Origin: Pipra filicauda | Lineage: Eukaryota; Chordata; Aves; Passeriformes; Pipridae | Length of the DNA: 64,000 bases | Reading direction: 5' to 3' | NCBI RefSeq assembly: GCF_003945595.2 | Contig: NW_024104377.1 | Location: forward strand, 1 to 64,000 | Shown here: piece by piece, positions 1 to 15,389 of the stretch | How the letters are laid out: the number at the start of each line of letters is the position of its first letter | Numbering within the stretch: the first letter of the stretch is position 1 | Notes under the pieces: model-generated | Database searches by the model: none | The model's input: the letters and a program-made list of their open reading frames with translations, nothing else | Told to the model about the DNA's origin: nothing | Made by a program: the position numbers and the translations under genes

Positions 1-3000
1 TGGCAAAATATGCAGTGTAAGGCTCACTGATAACATTCAGGGGGAGATAGCAGGGGAAAGGACTTCTAAAGACAAAATAATTTTTAAGGAATCGCACAAC
101 AGTGTCTCTTATATTCACTTCCACAAAACAAGAGTAAAAGAAGTAACTCTGTAAGATTTGCCATTCTGCCTCAACAGCACAGTCTTCTCTATGGGAAAGA
201 ACAGAGAGAAACAGGCACGGGGCTATAGAGGAAGAAGAAGAAAGAAGCAGCCTCAATGACTTATGACACAAGATTTCTCTCCTAGCAGAACTAATCTCCA
301 TTTACTCTAGTAAGATGGATCTTCTTTATGGAACACTTCATATACAGCAGGAGATTATTGATTCACTGTCCATCAGAGACAAATTTTACTTTTTTGTTTT
401 TAAACGGAATAGCTTTGTATTTAGAGTTCTGCTGGATACATGTAATAAGACTGCTTCTTATTTAGTGGCTTATTCCCAGGTGCAGAAATAACATCCCAAA
501 TATAAAAGTAATTCAGCTTCACCCTCATCCCACCATAACTATATATCTGTCTTGACAGTATGATCGTCATCGACCACAGGTCAGATTGTCTCAGGTCAAG
601 TGAATTTGCAATGATCTTATGATATAAAAATAATTTAATTTGAAGTGAAGAGAAAGCCCCATAAGATACAAGTGAACGGCAAACTGCTCAGTCTTCAACT
701 GCAAAAAGAGTGGTTTGCTCTCCAGACAGCCCGGGTTTCCTAAATGAAAAAGGGACTCTCACCCCAAAACGCCAATCAGCAAAGCCAGGAGGGGCCTCCA
801 AAGAGCCAAAAGAGGAAATGCAGCTTTTTTATTCAGCCCAGTGGAAAACAATCCTGATGGCTTTTCCAGCATATGCAGATTCTGATCATAAAAATATTCT
901 GCTGGGTTTCTTACTGAATTTTTTTGTAAATAAATTATTATTGGTCAGCTATTCTCCAAGATTGAACAGTCTCTTCAAAGCCTTAGCTATGGGTTCGTAT
1001 TAGGAAAACTAGAGCCAGCCAGTGCATTAGGGGATACACTAACAGACACAAAACTGAAAATGCAACCGTACCAATTTAAAAGTTGAATCCACCATGGTGT
1101 TGCTTTTACTCCAGTAGCTCTGGTAAGTTGCTTAAGGTTCTAGTTAATAAAAGGTCACTCTGTACCATTTTTTTTACTTTATTTTTTTAATGTCAGAGAA
1201 ATCCCCAGGGCTGTTGCCAGTTGCTCTGAAAATGCCATAACACAGAATGGAAGAGAACAGCTTTCGGGCTGGGGGCAGGCATCTGTGAGAATCCAAACCT
1301 TCTTGGTCCCCAAGGTGACAGTAAAGATGAGCCCACTGTACAGGTTTAGGAAGACAGACAGAGCTACTGAAGGCTATGACAGTCTGCTCTCAGTGCCCTC
1401 ACATAAAACTGCAGAATGAACCTCGCTTTTCCTCAACCTTCCACCTGCTCGTAGTGTACACTAATCACCTAATGTTTCACCAAGTCAGGAGAGATGAGAG
1501 ACTTGGAGAGGACAAGGACTGAAAGCACACACAATTCAACTACAAACATTAAAAAAGGGTAATTCGGAAGATAAGCAGTTCAGCACAATAAAATAATCAC
1601 TTCCAGACAGAAAATTCTCACTGAATAAAACAAACTAGAGTGTTATATGAAAACACTGCACATCAGGAAGACTATAATTGCCCTCTGAAGAAATTACAGA
1701 AGGAAATTACAAGAAGAAAAATGAATTAGAAGGTAAAGTCGTTACTTTTTGCAGAATGAAGAAAACTGATCTACTACACTTTCATCTTTATATATAATAT
1801 TGGTAACAGGAGGTGGTCATTCAAAAATATGGAATCTATGAAACTGGGCACCATAGCTAGCACGTTTCTGATCCACTCCAGCTTACACTGACTGTATTTC
1901 TTCCCTCAGTCCTTCCACTGAGGGAAAGAAAAAAAAAATCCACATACAACAAAAAGAAACTGTTAAAACACAAAACATTTAAAACCAAAGTTAGAAAGGC
2001 AACACAGGAACTACATGCAAGTCTGCTTTGTGCTTCACATGGTCACAGCCAAATTACAGTACTCATGTTTCTTTAAATAGCGAACACAGGAACAAGCATC
2101 CATACCTGTCTCTCCTCCATATTAGGCAGCTGATGCTGAAATGCAGCCCACAATAAGAAATCACTTTAAACTCTGTGCAGAACTCCGCAGCCTGTACATC
2201 AGAAAATGCAGCTACACAGGCTACCTATGGCACTAATGCAATGCCAAAGTAGATGGACCCTTATTTATCTGAAAGCTCTCATTTTTGCAAAAGAGACTTT
2301 AGTCACACTACTGCAGCTGTAATAAATATGATACTACAGTTAGAGCTCCAGTACCGAAAGGATGAACAATTAACATCGTATTTTCTAATTTTCTAGGCAT
2401 ATTGCAAGGTTGCTAAATGTTCACAAACACAGAAGACCCAAAACATTTTCACAATAAAATTACTTTGGGGTATTTTTTACCACTGGCAATAACTTCATAT
2501 AAATGGTCAACTTTTACACCATGAGCATATAACTAAAAATTAGTAAATATGTGTTTGCTGAACAGACTTCTCTCATTCATCTCAGACTGCCAACTGCTTT
2601 CATTCATTTATCTTAAGGTGTATTGAGTTTTTTATGTTGTTGAAGTTTTTAATGACTGTGTTTATTCCAATAGGGTTCTGATTTGAAAGATCTTTAGGTC
2701 TACCATTAAAAAGTTACGCCTCTGTCAATAACCATTTTGCAGAAGTAATGCCATTATATCCAGTCTAACTATTCAAAAGTGCAGATGACCACCACAAGAT
2801 GTCAATGAACTCCACGGATAATGTAGTCTAATAATAAAACGTTTGTTCAAGCAGTTGTTGCTAATTTCCAATTAAGAATACAGAGTATGTAACAAGCCAA
2901 TGCACTAAAATAAACACAAACAGAATTCCACCTGGCTTTGGCTTCACATTAGGTGATACATTTCAAGACAAGAAAGGAAAACAAATATATTTGCTTATTT

Positions 3001-6000
3001 CCCACCTGCCTCCATATTGCATCCAAGCAGGGATCTGTTTGGCCCTAGCAAGGACAAGAATACGACTGCCCTCAATTAAATCCCCACAACCCTTTCAATA
3101 ATGGGGGATAAGGCAAGAGTACATTTTGGCAAGTGGATTTATATATATAGGTCGTGATTGACCTGGAGGCTGAGTTGTTTTGGCAGCAGAATAAGGAGGA
3201 AACCCTCAGCTCCTCATTTTCTGTGGAGTTCAAAAGCCAATTAACTGACCTAGAAAGCAAAATATACTAAAGAGGCTAGTGGACGTGGAAGTAAAGACAG
3301 AGGCTGACTTGCAACAAGAAGCAGCCAGATGTACCTCGAGCTTTAGAAAACGTAGGCAGAAACTATGAGGCCACAGTGGACAATCTTTCCTAACCCAGTG
3401 CAATACAACCCTTACAAACGACTTTGGTATTTCTTGATAACAGAACTAATATTGTCAATACAGGGGAATCAGAGCTCCTTCATGCCTGGCTGTGATTAAA
3501 GACAAGTTGCTATCTGCCATTCAGTCCTACATGATGTGTCTCTACCCTTCCTGTCTCTGCATGTGAGCCAAATAGGATTGGCAAGGTTTATCACTTCAGC
3601 CATTACAGCACTTACAGTGTTCTTGTGAAAGTACTACTCAATCAAAAGGAGAAACCACCTATAAATCCTCTTTTATCTCCATAATATAAGGGCACATAAT
3701 CTGCGAGTTCAATATACTGCATAAGTTACAAATTAAATCAACTGCTAGCATTTTGAAGAGTTCTCATTTTTAAAAGCTCGTGCTTCAGCACAGAAATGAA
3801 GCAGCTTGTTCTAAAAGCCTACAAGGAATATAAAAACTCCTCTGGTTTAGTGGAATTGCTGTGCTTCATAAGGATCAGACATTTCAGATGCACTTTTGCA
3901 TTAATAATAATAGTTAAATGCATCTAGATTAATTATATAAAACACCTGCCCAGGCTCCTTTCGGTATGAATTTGGTATCAGAGGTGTTATGGCTACATAG
4001 TAAGTGATCTATACAACAGGAGACTATACATACTAATGAAAATAACACAGCTATTTCTCAAATTTATGTAAGCTGCAATAGCTGTTTACCAGCTTAAAGG
4101 TACAACACAACAGAGCTGTCACTTGATTTTAAGAGTATCAACCACACACCGTGTATCTGCTTTGGTTTACAGTTCTACCACCATTGCTGTTAATGACACA
4201 CTGCAGTCTGATCCACCAGAGGCTAATCCTGAGGTTTAAACAAATGATTCCCTATTATCTCTTGGCCTTAGAATGTGCCACATCAGAGATCTGATGGATT
4301 AATGAAACACTGTTCCTGCTAATTGCTGACACAGGAGTATTTAGGGCACTGAGGCAAGCACAGGAATAAAAATAATAATTAAAAAAAAAAAAAGTAAAGG
4401 AGAGAGAGGTTTCCTAGCCTTTCCTCTGTAGTACATTAATCAGTCACAAAATGTTCTATTGTGAAAGATCACTAAAAATATGCTTTATCGCTTGGTCCCA
4501 AACAAATCAAGTCTTTTCCATACTAAATGTTCTTTGGTTTAGCAGCTGTACAACCAACAGCCAAAGATACTAAACACTGACACAAAGCAAAAGATAAAGA
4601 AAAGTATGTACACTGAATTCCTGTAAAACCGTACATAATGCAGGAATATGCTAAGGAAAATGAGAAAACTCTTAAATGATATAAAACTTGACGCCTTATC
4701 CCTAGGAAGAAGTGCTGGAGCATTTGCAAGAGTACACTGATCAGCCTTACTTTTAGTGACATAAAAATCTAAGACTGGTATTAAACAACAAGACAGGTAG
4801 ACAGACAATTTCACTCAGAAGAAATCACAGCTTTTTTGTTGAACAGTGTGGGTTCACTGTGAATACCTGTAAAGGGGAAGTGGAGGTGCTTTGTTTTGTT
4901 TTGAGTCAATGACCAGAAAAAGTCCCTAAATACACAGACACCTGAACTGCTGATGATCAGTGTACTGAGCTCACCACTGAGCTCTTCCGCACTCTCACCA
5001 AGTTATCCAGTAACAACATAAAAGTTTAGTAAGTTCTGTAAATTTTTATCAAACTGGTTCCAAAGTCCCTTTAAAAAGCTCCACCATTAAAAAAAAAAAA
5101 AAGAAAAAACAAAACCTGATGGAAATATGGCAAATACGCAGTTTACGGGGAAGTATACAATAGATTTTCTTTCTACTTAAAGAAAAAATACTGGTCATTC
5201 TCTGTCACCCACCAAACACTAATAGGCATGTTCACTTGCTATATCACAAATTATAGAAACAAAAGCACAAAACCAAACAAAAAAACCCTCACATAGGTGA
5301 ACAGAAAAGATGGTCTGCCACCCTTGGAAAAAGGCAAAGCACTAAACCAAACTGCTATTCAATGATAATGAGAAAACATGCTTAAAAAACTTCCCTACCT
5401 TTGCCTGCGCAATGAGAAGACAGGACCCTGGCACGGCAGGATAAGGCAACACAAAGATAAAATTTAAAGAGAGTTGACCAGAAAAAAAACCCCAAAACAT
5501 TTATGTGTCTTACTTCTAAATGAAGACAAATAACACCAATTAATTAAATAAACATATCAACTAATTCCTCATGATTTTATGCAATGATCTCGGCATACAG
5601 ACATCCACTCCTAAATTTCAACTAATGAAAAGCTATGCAACACTGTAACACCATTTTTCAGCACCAGTTTAGGATTTCCAAAATTCAGAAACCTCTCGAA
5701 CTGCCAACATGTGGAGGTCAAATGCTGCAGCAGCAGCAAGAGGCAGCATTTCCAAAGCAAGCAGGAAAGTGCATTCAGCCTGTGCCACACCATCCCAGCT
5801 TCCCGCAGCCTGGGCACAGAACTGACCTGCATTTTTAACTTCACTGCAAGACCTCTTTCACATATTCAAAGTGAAGTAACCACAAATACCACAGCATTTA
5901 ACGCCTGGGTATCCCACAACCGTTATCAGTGCCTTTACTGTGGTTTGCTACCATGACCAAAAGTGGTTGGAATTATTCCGCATCACCAGAAGATTACTGC

Positions 6001-8689
6001 CCATAAAACTCATTCCCATGAACTTAAGAATTTTAATTCAGCAACAGACATCCTAAGAGAGCATTTCTATTTTATCTCAAAGAGCATCTAGTCTGAGTGT
6101 TAAAACTCCAGAAAAAGTGATATTAAAGAGATCTGCTACCTCTTACTGATATTACACAGCTAATGGTGCTTCCTGTCAGTGTTTTGAAGAACTTTCCTAA
6201 GTGGAACAGGCCATAAAAAGTATTTGCTAATTTAACTGCTTCACAGAATAAAAACAAGGAGGTGAAAAATGCAACACACAAAGAAGTGTGTTGAAATTCT
6301 GATTTATTTCTCTTACCATTACATATCTCTACTAAAATATTATCCACATGCTCTTAACACATTATTTTTTCATATTTTTTTACTGTTCATCAAAAATTGA
6401 ACTCTATCCATCTTAGAAATCAATATGAAAAATCATCAAAATCATCTACTGCAATATCTGATATTATCTGGAGATTAAAAAAAGGATTAAGATGCTTTTC
6501 TCTAGGAAAAGAAAGAGTCAAAGTAGAAAGACTTGCTGTTCTGTAACATTTTTGAATACACACAACAACAAGATGAAAAAAAAAATTCTGAAAGCCTGAA
6601 ATTAAATATCATTACAAGCATACTAGCATAAGTTTCACATGATTAAATATACTGTATTGCTTTTTTAAAACTAGATATTTATGAAAAATTTAACACTTAG
6701 AAGTGGCTAATGCAGTAGAGATCACCTCCAAATGTCAAGATTCCCAGCAATATTACAGTATGTAGTCTTTTGCCAGAGGTGAGTAACATCCGAGTCACAC
6801 AACTTCTGGCTGTCACTTCCAAGAACAAGCAAGTCAGAAAGTGAAAAAGGACTGTTGGAAAATGGAGGACAATTGAAAGTAAGACTGGACAACAATGAAC
6901 TAGTACATTGAATTTACACCAAAAAAAAAAAAAGGGAGTTGAATTTAAAAGGGATCTTTTTCCTTCCTTTTTTTTAATCACCTGAAATAATTCCCCTGGT
7001 GCTCTGGTACTAAAAGAGTATTGAGAAAACATCCAGTAGACTTCAGCATATGCTGCAGTTCTGACCAACGTTATGTCATAGGAATTGCTGCACTTTAGCA
7101 GCTTGTGTATCCCCATAGCAGAAAGCAGGACGGACACACGTATTCTGTTAAGGGCAAGCAAAATGCATTTTGCTTCAGACAGTAAGCTAATTCAGTCATC
7201 CTAAATATGCATTACAGTTTTGGGGTTCTAGTTACCCTTTGGCTGTAGCTATGTCAACCATGGCAGAGATATCTCACACCAAGCCTTTGCTTTAATGACT
7301 ACTCTGCAGTCTTCCTGCGGTGGAAATACGAGAGCCAGCAGGTGCTGGAACATCTGAGTGAGGTTGTTATTACACACACATGCATCATGGAACTGCAGAA
7401 AGACAACCCACGAAGACAAGTTACTAAGCAACTCGGAGACATCAACCACTGCTCTCAGCGTGTGATTCTGATCTTAGCAGATCACCTACGAGCCAGCAAC
7501 CAGAACTGTTCCCAAGTTTAACCAGGCACTACGTGTCTGGGCACTAGGCAGAACAGAAAGATTGCAAATGCAGTTATACAAGCTATGGAAGTAGTTTCAT
7601 CATATTATGATATTCTTTACCAGATCTATGACATTTAGAATCCTGAAGTAATAGGATTTTTACCCTTGTCCCATAATGAACTTCCGGCAGATACATATCT
7701 TCAATAACTTAAGAGCTAAGAACAGAAACCTACTGAAAGTATTTTAGATATATGAAAGATAGCAACAGATAACCTCATCACATGTAGCATTAAAAAAATG
7801 GCAGAAACTTTAGCAATTTTCTAATTCACTTTCTAGCCTATGTCCAAACATTACCAATTACCTAAATAACCACTTCCAATGAACTGGGACTGCTTTGCCC
7901 GATTACATTTCAACTGATTTTAGCAGCAATTATTTTCTATGCATGTTGCTGTGGCCATAGTGGCATAAACAATTAGAACAGTGAATGACTGAGCATGCAG
8001 AAGGTGATAGCTGGGAGTAAAACTTACAGTCATGTAAAAAATCTTCAAGACAAAAGAAAAAAAAGGGAAAAACATAGAAAAGGGATACTGTGCAATGTCA
8101 TTTAAACTATTAAAAAAAAGCCTTAAACCAGTTGAAATTTATAATACTTAAATAAGATTACATATTTTACTGCTTTAAAAACTCTCCCCATCTTTTTTTT
8201 TTATTCAACAGATAAATTAGTAGAACACTCATAATGTGTCATTGCACTTCAGCTAATCTTTCCATCTAATAAAGCAGTAACAGTAATTTTAACTGAAATT
8301 ATCATTGGAAAAATGGCAAATTTGTCATTTTGCAAAGATCAGATTTTCAAGGGTTTTTTCGAGACAAATAATATCCATTATTCGCTATAATTCTCTTTCA
8401 GGCTTTTTCAGGTCAAACAATGGTAGAAATACTTTTTCTACTGGGTAACATTTATTAGTTGAAATCTACCTGTGAACCACTGAAAAGGTATTATTCCTTC
8501 TTATTTTACTACTGTTCTGATAAAGCAACCACATCACCTACTAATATTCAGACTAATTACTTGTGATATTGTATCTACTCCTGACTAGAATGGTTGGATT
8601 TTGATTTTAAAAGTTTGTGGAATACAACCAACCCAGTATTATTCAGTAAAACTGAACCACAAGATATGTATATTAAACTTTTTTTTTCC

Positions 8690-8945
8690 CCTCCAGGACA
8701 GTAAAAGCTATTTAATTATTAAAAAATTTAATTTAATTTTTGAGGACATATACACGGAGTGAATCTTCAGAGACAACAGTAATGTCTCCTCTGCTTAATT
8801 TAGTTCTTTATATTAATATTGCAGTCCTAATGTTTTCATTATTTGGACTTTAATCTGCTGATTACTTTGTTGATGTAGTTTTATTAATGAATGGGCTTAG
8901 TGCCCCCAATTAGTGCTTTTAATTATTGGTTCCTTGTTGGATTTT
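8690..8945. promoter_or_regulatory. Candidate conserved non-coding element (TAAT-rich)
   Basis: The stretch is dense in homeodomain-type cores (TTAATT, TAATTA, ATTAAT, AATTAG, TAATTATT) and free of recognisable repeats. This composition is typical of vertebrate developmental enhancers, but it is also common by chance in AT-rich introns. No conservation data are available here, so the call is tentative. Confidence 0.2.
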
Positions 8946-11934
8946 TCCTTCCTTTTTTAGTTGGTAGGCAGCCTTCAATTACTTTTTTAGTTTTTCAGTT
9001 TTTTCTCATGCTTTTCTTAAAGACAGGGCATTTGCTTCTGTAACAAGAACAAAAGTATATTCATAATAGCAGCAAGCATTAAACAACACTTTCACAACCG
9101 GCACTCTTACCAAGGTCATTACATTCAATATTGTTCTTTGTTCCTTTGTTCTTTGTCACCTTTGTGAGTGATGTTCTCACAGCCAGAACCTCATTCACAT
9201 GCTTCATTTTCACTTGCTTCTTCTCCATGTTATAGTGCAGCTCTTGTGAAAATCCTGATGTTGTACAGACCACAAAGTGACACATCTGTTTACTCAGATT
9301 GTCTCTGATTTTCCCAATGCGGCAGCTGATTGCCAAGGGTTCAGTGAGGTATTTGTGAGGGGAAGAGGGGTGGAGGTGTGGGGATTGGCAGCACTGAAAT
9401 GAAATTTGAGTCAGCTACTTCGGAAAATACATTTCTTTTTGTATTATACTCTGGCAGGGCTTTTCAGCAAGGGACGCCTAACTCTGAAATTGGTTGATTC
9501 TGCAAAACTACACAACACTGACCTTCATGAAAAGATGCAAAATGTTCCAGTTCTCTCAGAATTTTTCAAGTAGAGGAGGCTAGTAAGGAACAAGCAGATC
9601 AGGAAGGCCTGTAGCTTTCCTGAAGACGGCTGTTAACGTAATATTTTTGTTTCTTACACTAGCTTAATAGCGTATTTCTATTGCTAGTCTGGTAAATATT
9701 TTGCCATAGTACTTTATTTCAACTATCTTAACTTGCTGTCCTTCTTTGTAAAAGTCTGACTTCAGAGCCCCTTGTATTTTTGAGCATTTTTTCAGTACAG
9801 AGATGTACAAAAACACAAGCTAGCCAGAAATTCCTACAACACAATTCAGCTCCCACACAGAACCCCCGTTAGCTGCTATTCAGTCCACCAACAAAAATGA
9901 TGAGCTGGCATTCTTGTCGGCAACCTGTATCAGGGCAAAGGGCTTCCATGGCACTCTCGCTGTCAATATGTAGTACAATTCTTCCACTTTATGTCACTCA
10001 GAAAAACTTAACGGAACGTTCATCTAATATTTAAGTTTAACCATGCTGAAAGTAGCACCGCTACTTTTCCATGAAACCTTGCTTTATGTTCTTAGTTTTT
10101 AAACAGCATCCAAGTCGCTGATGTTTTCTTTTACTCAATGTTTTACTGTGTTCCAGTCACATAATTATCAACTGAGACTTGTATGAAAACTTTGGCTTAG
10201 ATACTTGTCCACCTATCTAACTTCAGGGCAACAACAGACTTCTGAAAATAAGTTTAGCTGCCCTTTGCCACTCCTGTCTTATACCAAATTAGTTCAGTTG
10301 ATAACAAAAAAGGTACAGACCTTAGCATTTCTAATTTTCTCTTCCGTCAGGGCAGAGAGGGAAGCAATCTCACTAAATGCAGCACTCTTAGAAAGAAATG
10401 CAATTTGACAGGAATGAAAGCAGCCTTCATAATTATTCTTCTTCTATCCTCTATCAGGTTTTTTGGTTAGGTTTTTTAACTACCATAGAAATACATAATC
10501 CATGCTTTGTCATGCAGATCTCCTATCTGTGTTTAGGCCAAAATCACAAAAGCAGTGACAGACCAACCAGCTAATCATATTCTTCAATTTACAACCTCAG
10601 GCAAGTGACCTTAAACACTGCAAAACATAATCTTCATCAAATCCAAATAGAAGTAATAATTAATTCAGTAACGTTAATATTCAGAACCTTAAAAACCTGT
10701 CCTGAGGACACAGCAGAATGTTAAATACACTATAAATAGCCTTGAAAGAAAATACGGTAACGAAGAGGCAAAATATCTTTCTCAGAAGCCCTCTCCACTG
10801 CACGCCACTTAAAAGTGAATTTTAACTTGCATATTTATGTTTTATTGAAGTTAGAGGAAGAAAATCAGCACTTCATCTTCTTTCATAATGGAATTAATAT
10901 GAATTCTAGGAATTATTTTTGACCAGGATTTCCTGCCACAAATTAATATATTTTATCACAAATTCCACAAAGTGGCATCCTCACATTTCCCTCAATACCC
11001 TGATGCTCCTTCTGCCTCCCATGAGCTGTGACAGAACCCCACTGTGACGGTTCCAAGTGGGCAAAGTAGTTGGCCAGGAGCACTGCAGCAACCGCTCCCC
11101 TTGCACACACTAACTCAAATCTTCCTCCTTTACTCACTCACAAATTTACACAAAACTAACAGGAACTAATTACCTCTTCTCCTGAGATTTTTTTCAGCTT
11201 ATAAACGCAGAGAAGCAGGTTCCAATGTTGCAACAAGGGACTGACAGAGCAAGAAGCACAGTGGTCACACAGCACTTAGGACAGTAAGCTGCAGATACAA
11301 CACATCTGGCAAAGCTAAAGCTTTTGTTTCTGACTCGAGGTTTACATAAAAAGTACGTATGGCCAAGATAATCCATACTTACTTATGCCTGAAATTCCCT
11401 GACCTTTGTGTTCAAACAGCACACTTGGTGACAGTAAGGTGCAAGATTACAAGCCGGTTTTCACTATCACCATCAATCACACAGGTATAATCCCACGCAC
11501 CTTCATTTGCTTCCAATGCAGTTCCCTGGTCAAATTCCAGATGAAGTTGGTTAAAATTGCCCAGCTGTATTACTAACCAACAAGCATGGCCTGATTAACC
11601 TGGTCAGTTACTGTCTGCTTTTTAGGGCTGAGGAACTCAAACCCAGAAAATTCTGTCAAGTCACCTAATTAATTAAATAAAGATGTAAATAAGGTTCAAT
11701 TTTAGACTCGCTGTAGCCTCTGTACATGAGAAACACTAGGTAAAGCATCCAAGGCTGCAGACATGTTACCTGTGTCAGAAGACAGAGGAGGAATTCTTCT
11801 CATACAATGCAAAAACATAGTATTTTTTTAGTAAAGGAGGATATCAATCAATGACTAACATCCCCTGGGCAGCTCTTGTAAGATCATGTAGTTTAGATTT
11901 TCCAAGACAGATGACTTCAGCAATTTCTGAACCA

Positions 11935-11964
11935 TGCATAGTTATTTCAGGAAATAACTATGCA
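11935..11964. repeat. 30-bp inverted repeat, 14-bp perfect arms, 2-nt centre
   Basis: The left arm TGCATAGTTATTTC (11935-11948) is followed by AG and then its exact reverse complement GAAATAACTATGCA (11951-11964). A second copy of the core TTTCAGGAAATAA occurs about 45 bp downstream, near 11993-12005. It may be a cruciform-prone site or an inverted-duplication scar. No function is assigned. Confidence 0.85.
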
Positions 11965-14900
11965 AGAATTGAAGTCCTGGAATAGCAGCAAATTTCAGGA
12001 AATAAAGCTGTAATCAGAAGATAAAGCTGTAATGACAGAAAAAAAAAGACAAGAACAAGAAACCTCTTGAACTCTCCCTGGATCCTGGAACAATCCCCAG
12101 TGAGAGAACAGCTGTTACAAAGTTCAGTTAAATCAAACTACCATAAATTAACACCAGTTAATGGAGATTGCCTTAAAAAACCTGCAGTGTGTGCTTAAAA
12201 GCCAATTTTTCAAAATATAGTTTTGATGCCTTTTTTTCATGAGGACTTTACAATAATGTATCAGAAAAATCAGAATACTACAAAAAAATTTATATTTCTT
12301 AATTTAAATAAAACTTAGTCAAAGATATACAGTAACTACCTGGAAAAAGAAAACACAAAACATGAAGTTGGTGTGCAGAGGGAGGTCTTAACAAAAATGT
12401 TCAATAGGACAGTGTTAACAACCTTTAAGAAAGCTGCACCATCCCCAAACTGAGTTTGAAGATGACAAAAACTGAGGAAGAAACATTAAATAATGAAGAG
12501 CATTACACAGCAACCTCAGTAACATTCAGTGAGTCAAAGACTAACATATAATCATACTGACAAACACATAACAAAAACCTATGTTTAGAAGGAAAGGATG
12601 AGTATGGAGAACGAGCGCCTCCATGCCAGGAAGGAAAGACTGCAAGAAAAGATGGAAAATAAAAGCATTTAAAAGCAAACATTCCAATCCAAACAAAACC
12701 CAGACGTTTAACCAAATGTGGGTTCTTCATAGAACGCTGGGGGCAAAGAAACACACATGAACTACCTGGACACTAAATGCTAGGTACAAAGAGTACGTAA
12801 CTATGGAAGTTGCTACAGCCTAGACTATGGAGGCAGACAAACCAACCAATCCACAAATACCAACCCCACCTCAGTTCTGGTATTATAATCATGTAAAAAT
12901 TTCCATAACCCCAAAACCAGATTAGCTTCCTTTAAAAGGAAAGAGAAACAAAAGACGGAAACTGGCCTCTAACAGACAATTAGTAATCTCCTAGCCTTTC
13001 TTTTTGTTTTTTTGTTCAAAAATACTTTTCAGTACCAAATGACTCTTAGGCTCCAAAAAAAGAGAAGTTCTTTACTATTAAAATCAACTTTTCACAACAG
13101 CAAACTACATTGATTTTCTGAATAAAAAGAAATCTCCACCAGATCTCCACAGCAAAGGATAAAGACTACTAGAACTTCAGTACACCTCTAATACAGGATG
13201 CAGAGGTCAGGTGCATACTATTAAAGCAACAAACCACAGAAATACTAAAAACTACAAGAAGGGGCAACCCTTGAGGTTACAGATATTCAACTAGCAGGAC
13301 TATAATTAGTAACCTCTGGAATTTTTCATGAACTCTAGCAGCTTCACTGCACATGCCACTGTATTGTACAGAAACTAAACACTAAGTATGCGCTAACATA
13401 CATACAGAAATTTCTGCCTCGCCAAAACAGTTACATACATTTTCTTCTAATCATCAGCAGTTTCAAAGGCAAAGAGGTATGGAAATTCACTGGTTTTGGA
13501 GTGAAGGAGTAATGGCTATTAGAGAAAGCAGCACCCCCTTCTGCGTTTCTAAGCACTGTTAATATTCATAACATGACTTCAGTAGTACCAAAGTGGACTT
13601 TTTATTTCATATTATTTTATAATATTATTGGAGGCTGAGGGCTGGAATATGATCCTAATTTTAAGCTAAGAACTTACTCAAGTAATATTTAAATGCTGAG
13701 CAGAGATGAGCCAGGTAACACCAATGTGTAGAAATCAAAGACAAAATACATTCTTGAAACATTCCTCCCTTACACTCTTTAAATAAAGTAACTTATAAAT
13801 GTACGCAAAATATTAGCAGAAACAACAGAGCAACAAAAGCAAGGCTGCATTCTCTCAAAGGTGAAAATTTATTCCTTAAATCCAGCACTAATAAGACTAT
13901 AAACTGACAAAACAAAAAGCAACAAAAAGAGAGCTGTGAGCTCGTCAAGCTGGATTGCCTCTTAGCTTGGGTGACCCTGAGCTCAACATTTCCTGTTACA
14001 CAAACATAATGCAGGAGGCCCAGAAGACTTTACGAGAGAGCCATCAAGAGCAGATTTATTCTTAGAAAAGCTCCCCCACACTGACTCAGTCTGCCCTAAA
14101 CCACCTCAAGACTGGTAAACAAAGTTTTCACACGAATTGGTAAATACCAGTAGACTCAGGAATTCTATTGCTGTATTTTAGAGAAACAGAGTGCACCATG
14201 GATTTGCCAGAGAGTTCCAGTATTTGCAGGAGCGTGCATACTAGCCTGCATATACTAGCATTTTACATTTCCAGAATAAAGAGCAATTAAGTTGTTTTAA
14301 TTCAATTAATACTTCCTCTTTTATGAATTATTTAACACTGTAGAGTATCCACCTATCCTATTTCTCAAAATAGCTATTATATTTGAATTAACTGAGTTCC
14401 TTTCAGCACCACTAGTTGCGATGATTTGCTTATGGAAGACTTCAACCCACACTGCAATGACCTCTGTATATACAGCTGGAATGTTACCACAGGATTTCTG
14501 ATTCCCGCCCTCCTCTTTTACAAGTACACTGTGGAGAGGCAGACACTAAACATCAGGGGCTTGTAATGATCAGATCATTAAATTGCCCAATCTAACGTGA
14601 GGACACAGAGTGCTGTTCTTGAAAGATTTACATTTCAGAAGTCTGCATTTCTTTAAGAAAATTAATTCTCTAGCATGTATGCACTCTCACAGCAACTAAA
14701 ACACGTTGTATTTTTGCCAGCATCTTCTCAGAGTTAGTCCAGTTATTTCATCAGTGCCAATCACCTGATTTTTCAGCCCTTCACAAGTCCACGCGACAGA
14801 ATTGCTGAAATTGTACCTTGCCTATGAGCTTACAGGTGAGGATCAGCCACCTGAGCAACTACTTTACTTTCCAGTTGATTCCACACAGAATTCATCCCAA

Positions 14901-15352
14901 ACAATTTGCAGAGATACTAGCAAATAGCTATAAAATGCCTTACTTCATTGGTTCCCAAAAGATTAAAGGAGAACAAACCTGTCCCATTTCATATTCCTCA
15001 TTTCAGAAGTCTTGTGCCTCACTTCACAATTGAGAAAAGAGTGCTTGACCTGGAAAATGGCACTGACTTTCCTTAAAATGGGAAGAGAAACTTGTAAAAG
15101 CTGACTATGCCCTGAAAACATGAACAGAATTGTAAGCATGCTATTTCTCAGATAACAGGAGGTGACCAGTCTTTAGGTTGCCAAGAACATTTCAGAGTTT
15201 AGCTAACGAAGTCCCTGAAGAGATGATCATTTTTAAAAGGCAAGTAAATGTAACAATATCTCAGGATGATGTCTGCTGACCTGAACAAAAGTGCCCTTAC
15301 TTCCACAGCAATAGGTCACTAAATGGACTGTCAACCAAAGGAAGTCCTGACC

Positions 15353-15389
15353 AAAAAAAAAAAAAGGAAAAAGGAAAAAAAAAAAAAAA
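15353..15389. repeat. A-rich tract
   Basis: Three A runs are broken only by GG dinucleotides. I could not identify a retroelement body immediately to the left, so it is annotated as low complexity rather than a tail. Confidence 0.8.

Noticed and set aside
6697..7161. 154-codon minus-strand frame in intron 1
   Set aside because: It contains Phe-rich runs produced by the A-rich tract at about 6921-6933 and has no domain similarity.
14860..14890. TTCCAGTTGATTCC considered as a trace of PTPRM exon 2 (F-N-W-E region)
   Set aside because: The minus-strand translation around it does not continue into the MAM-domain sequence, and no acceptor/donor pair brackets it.
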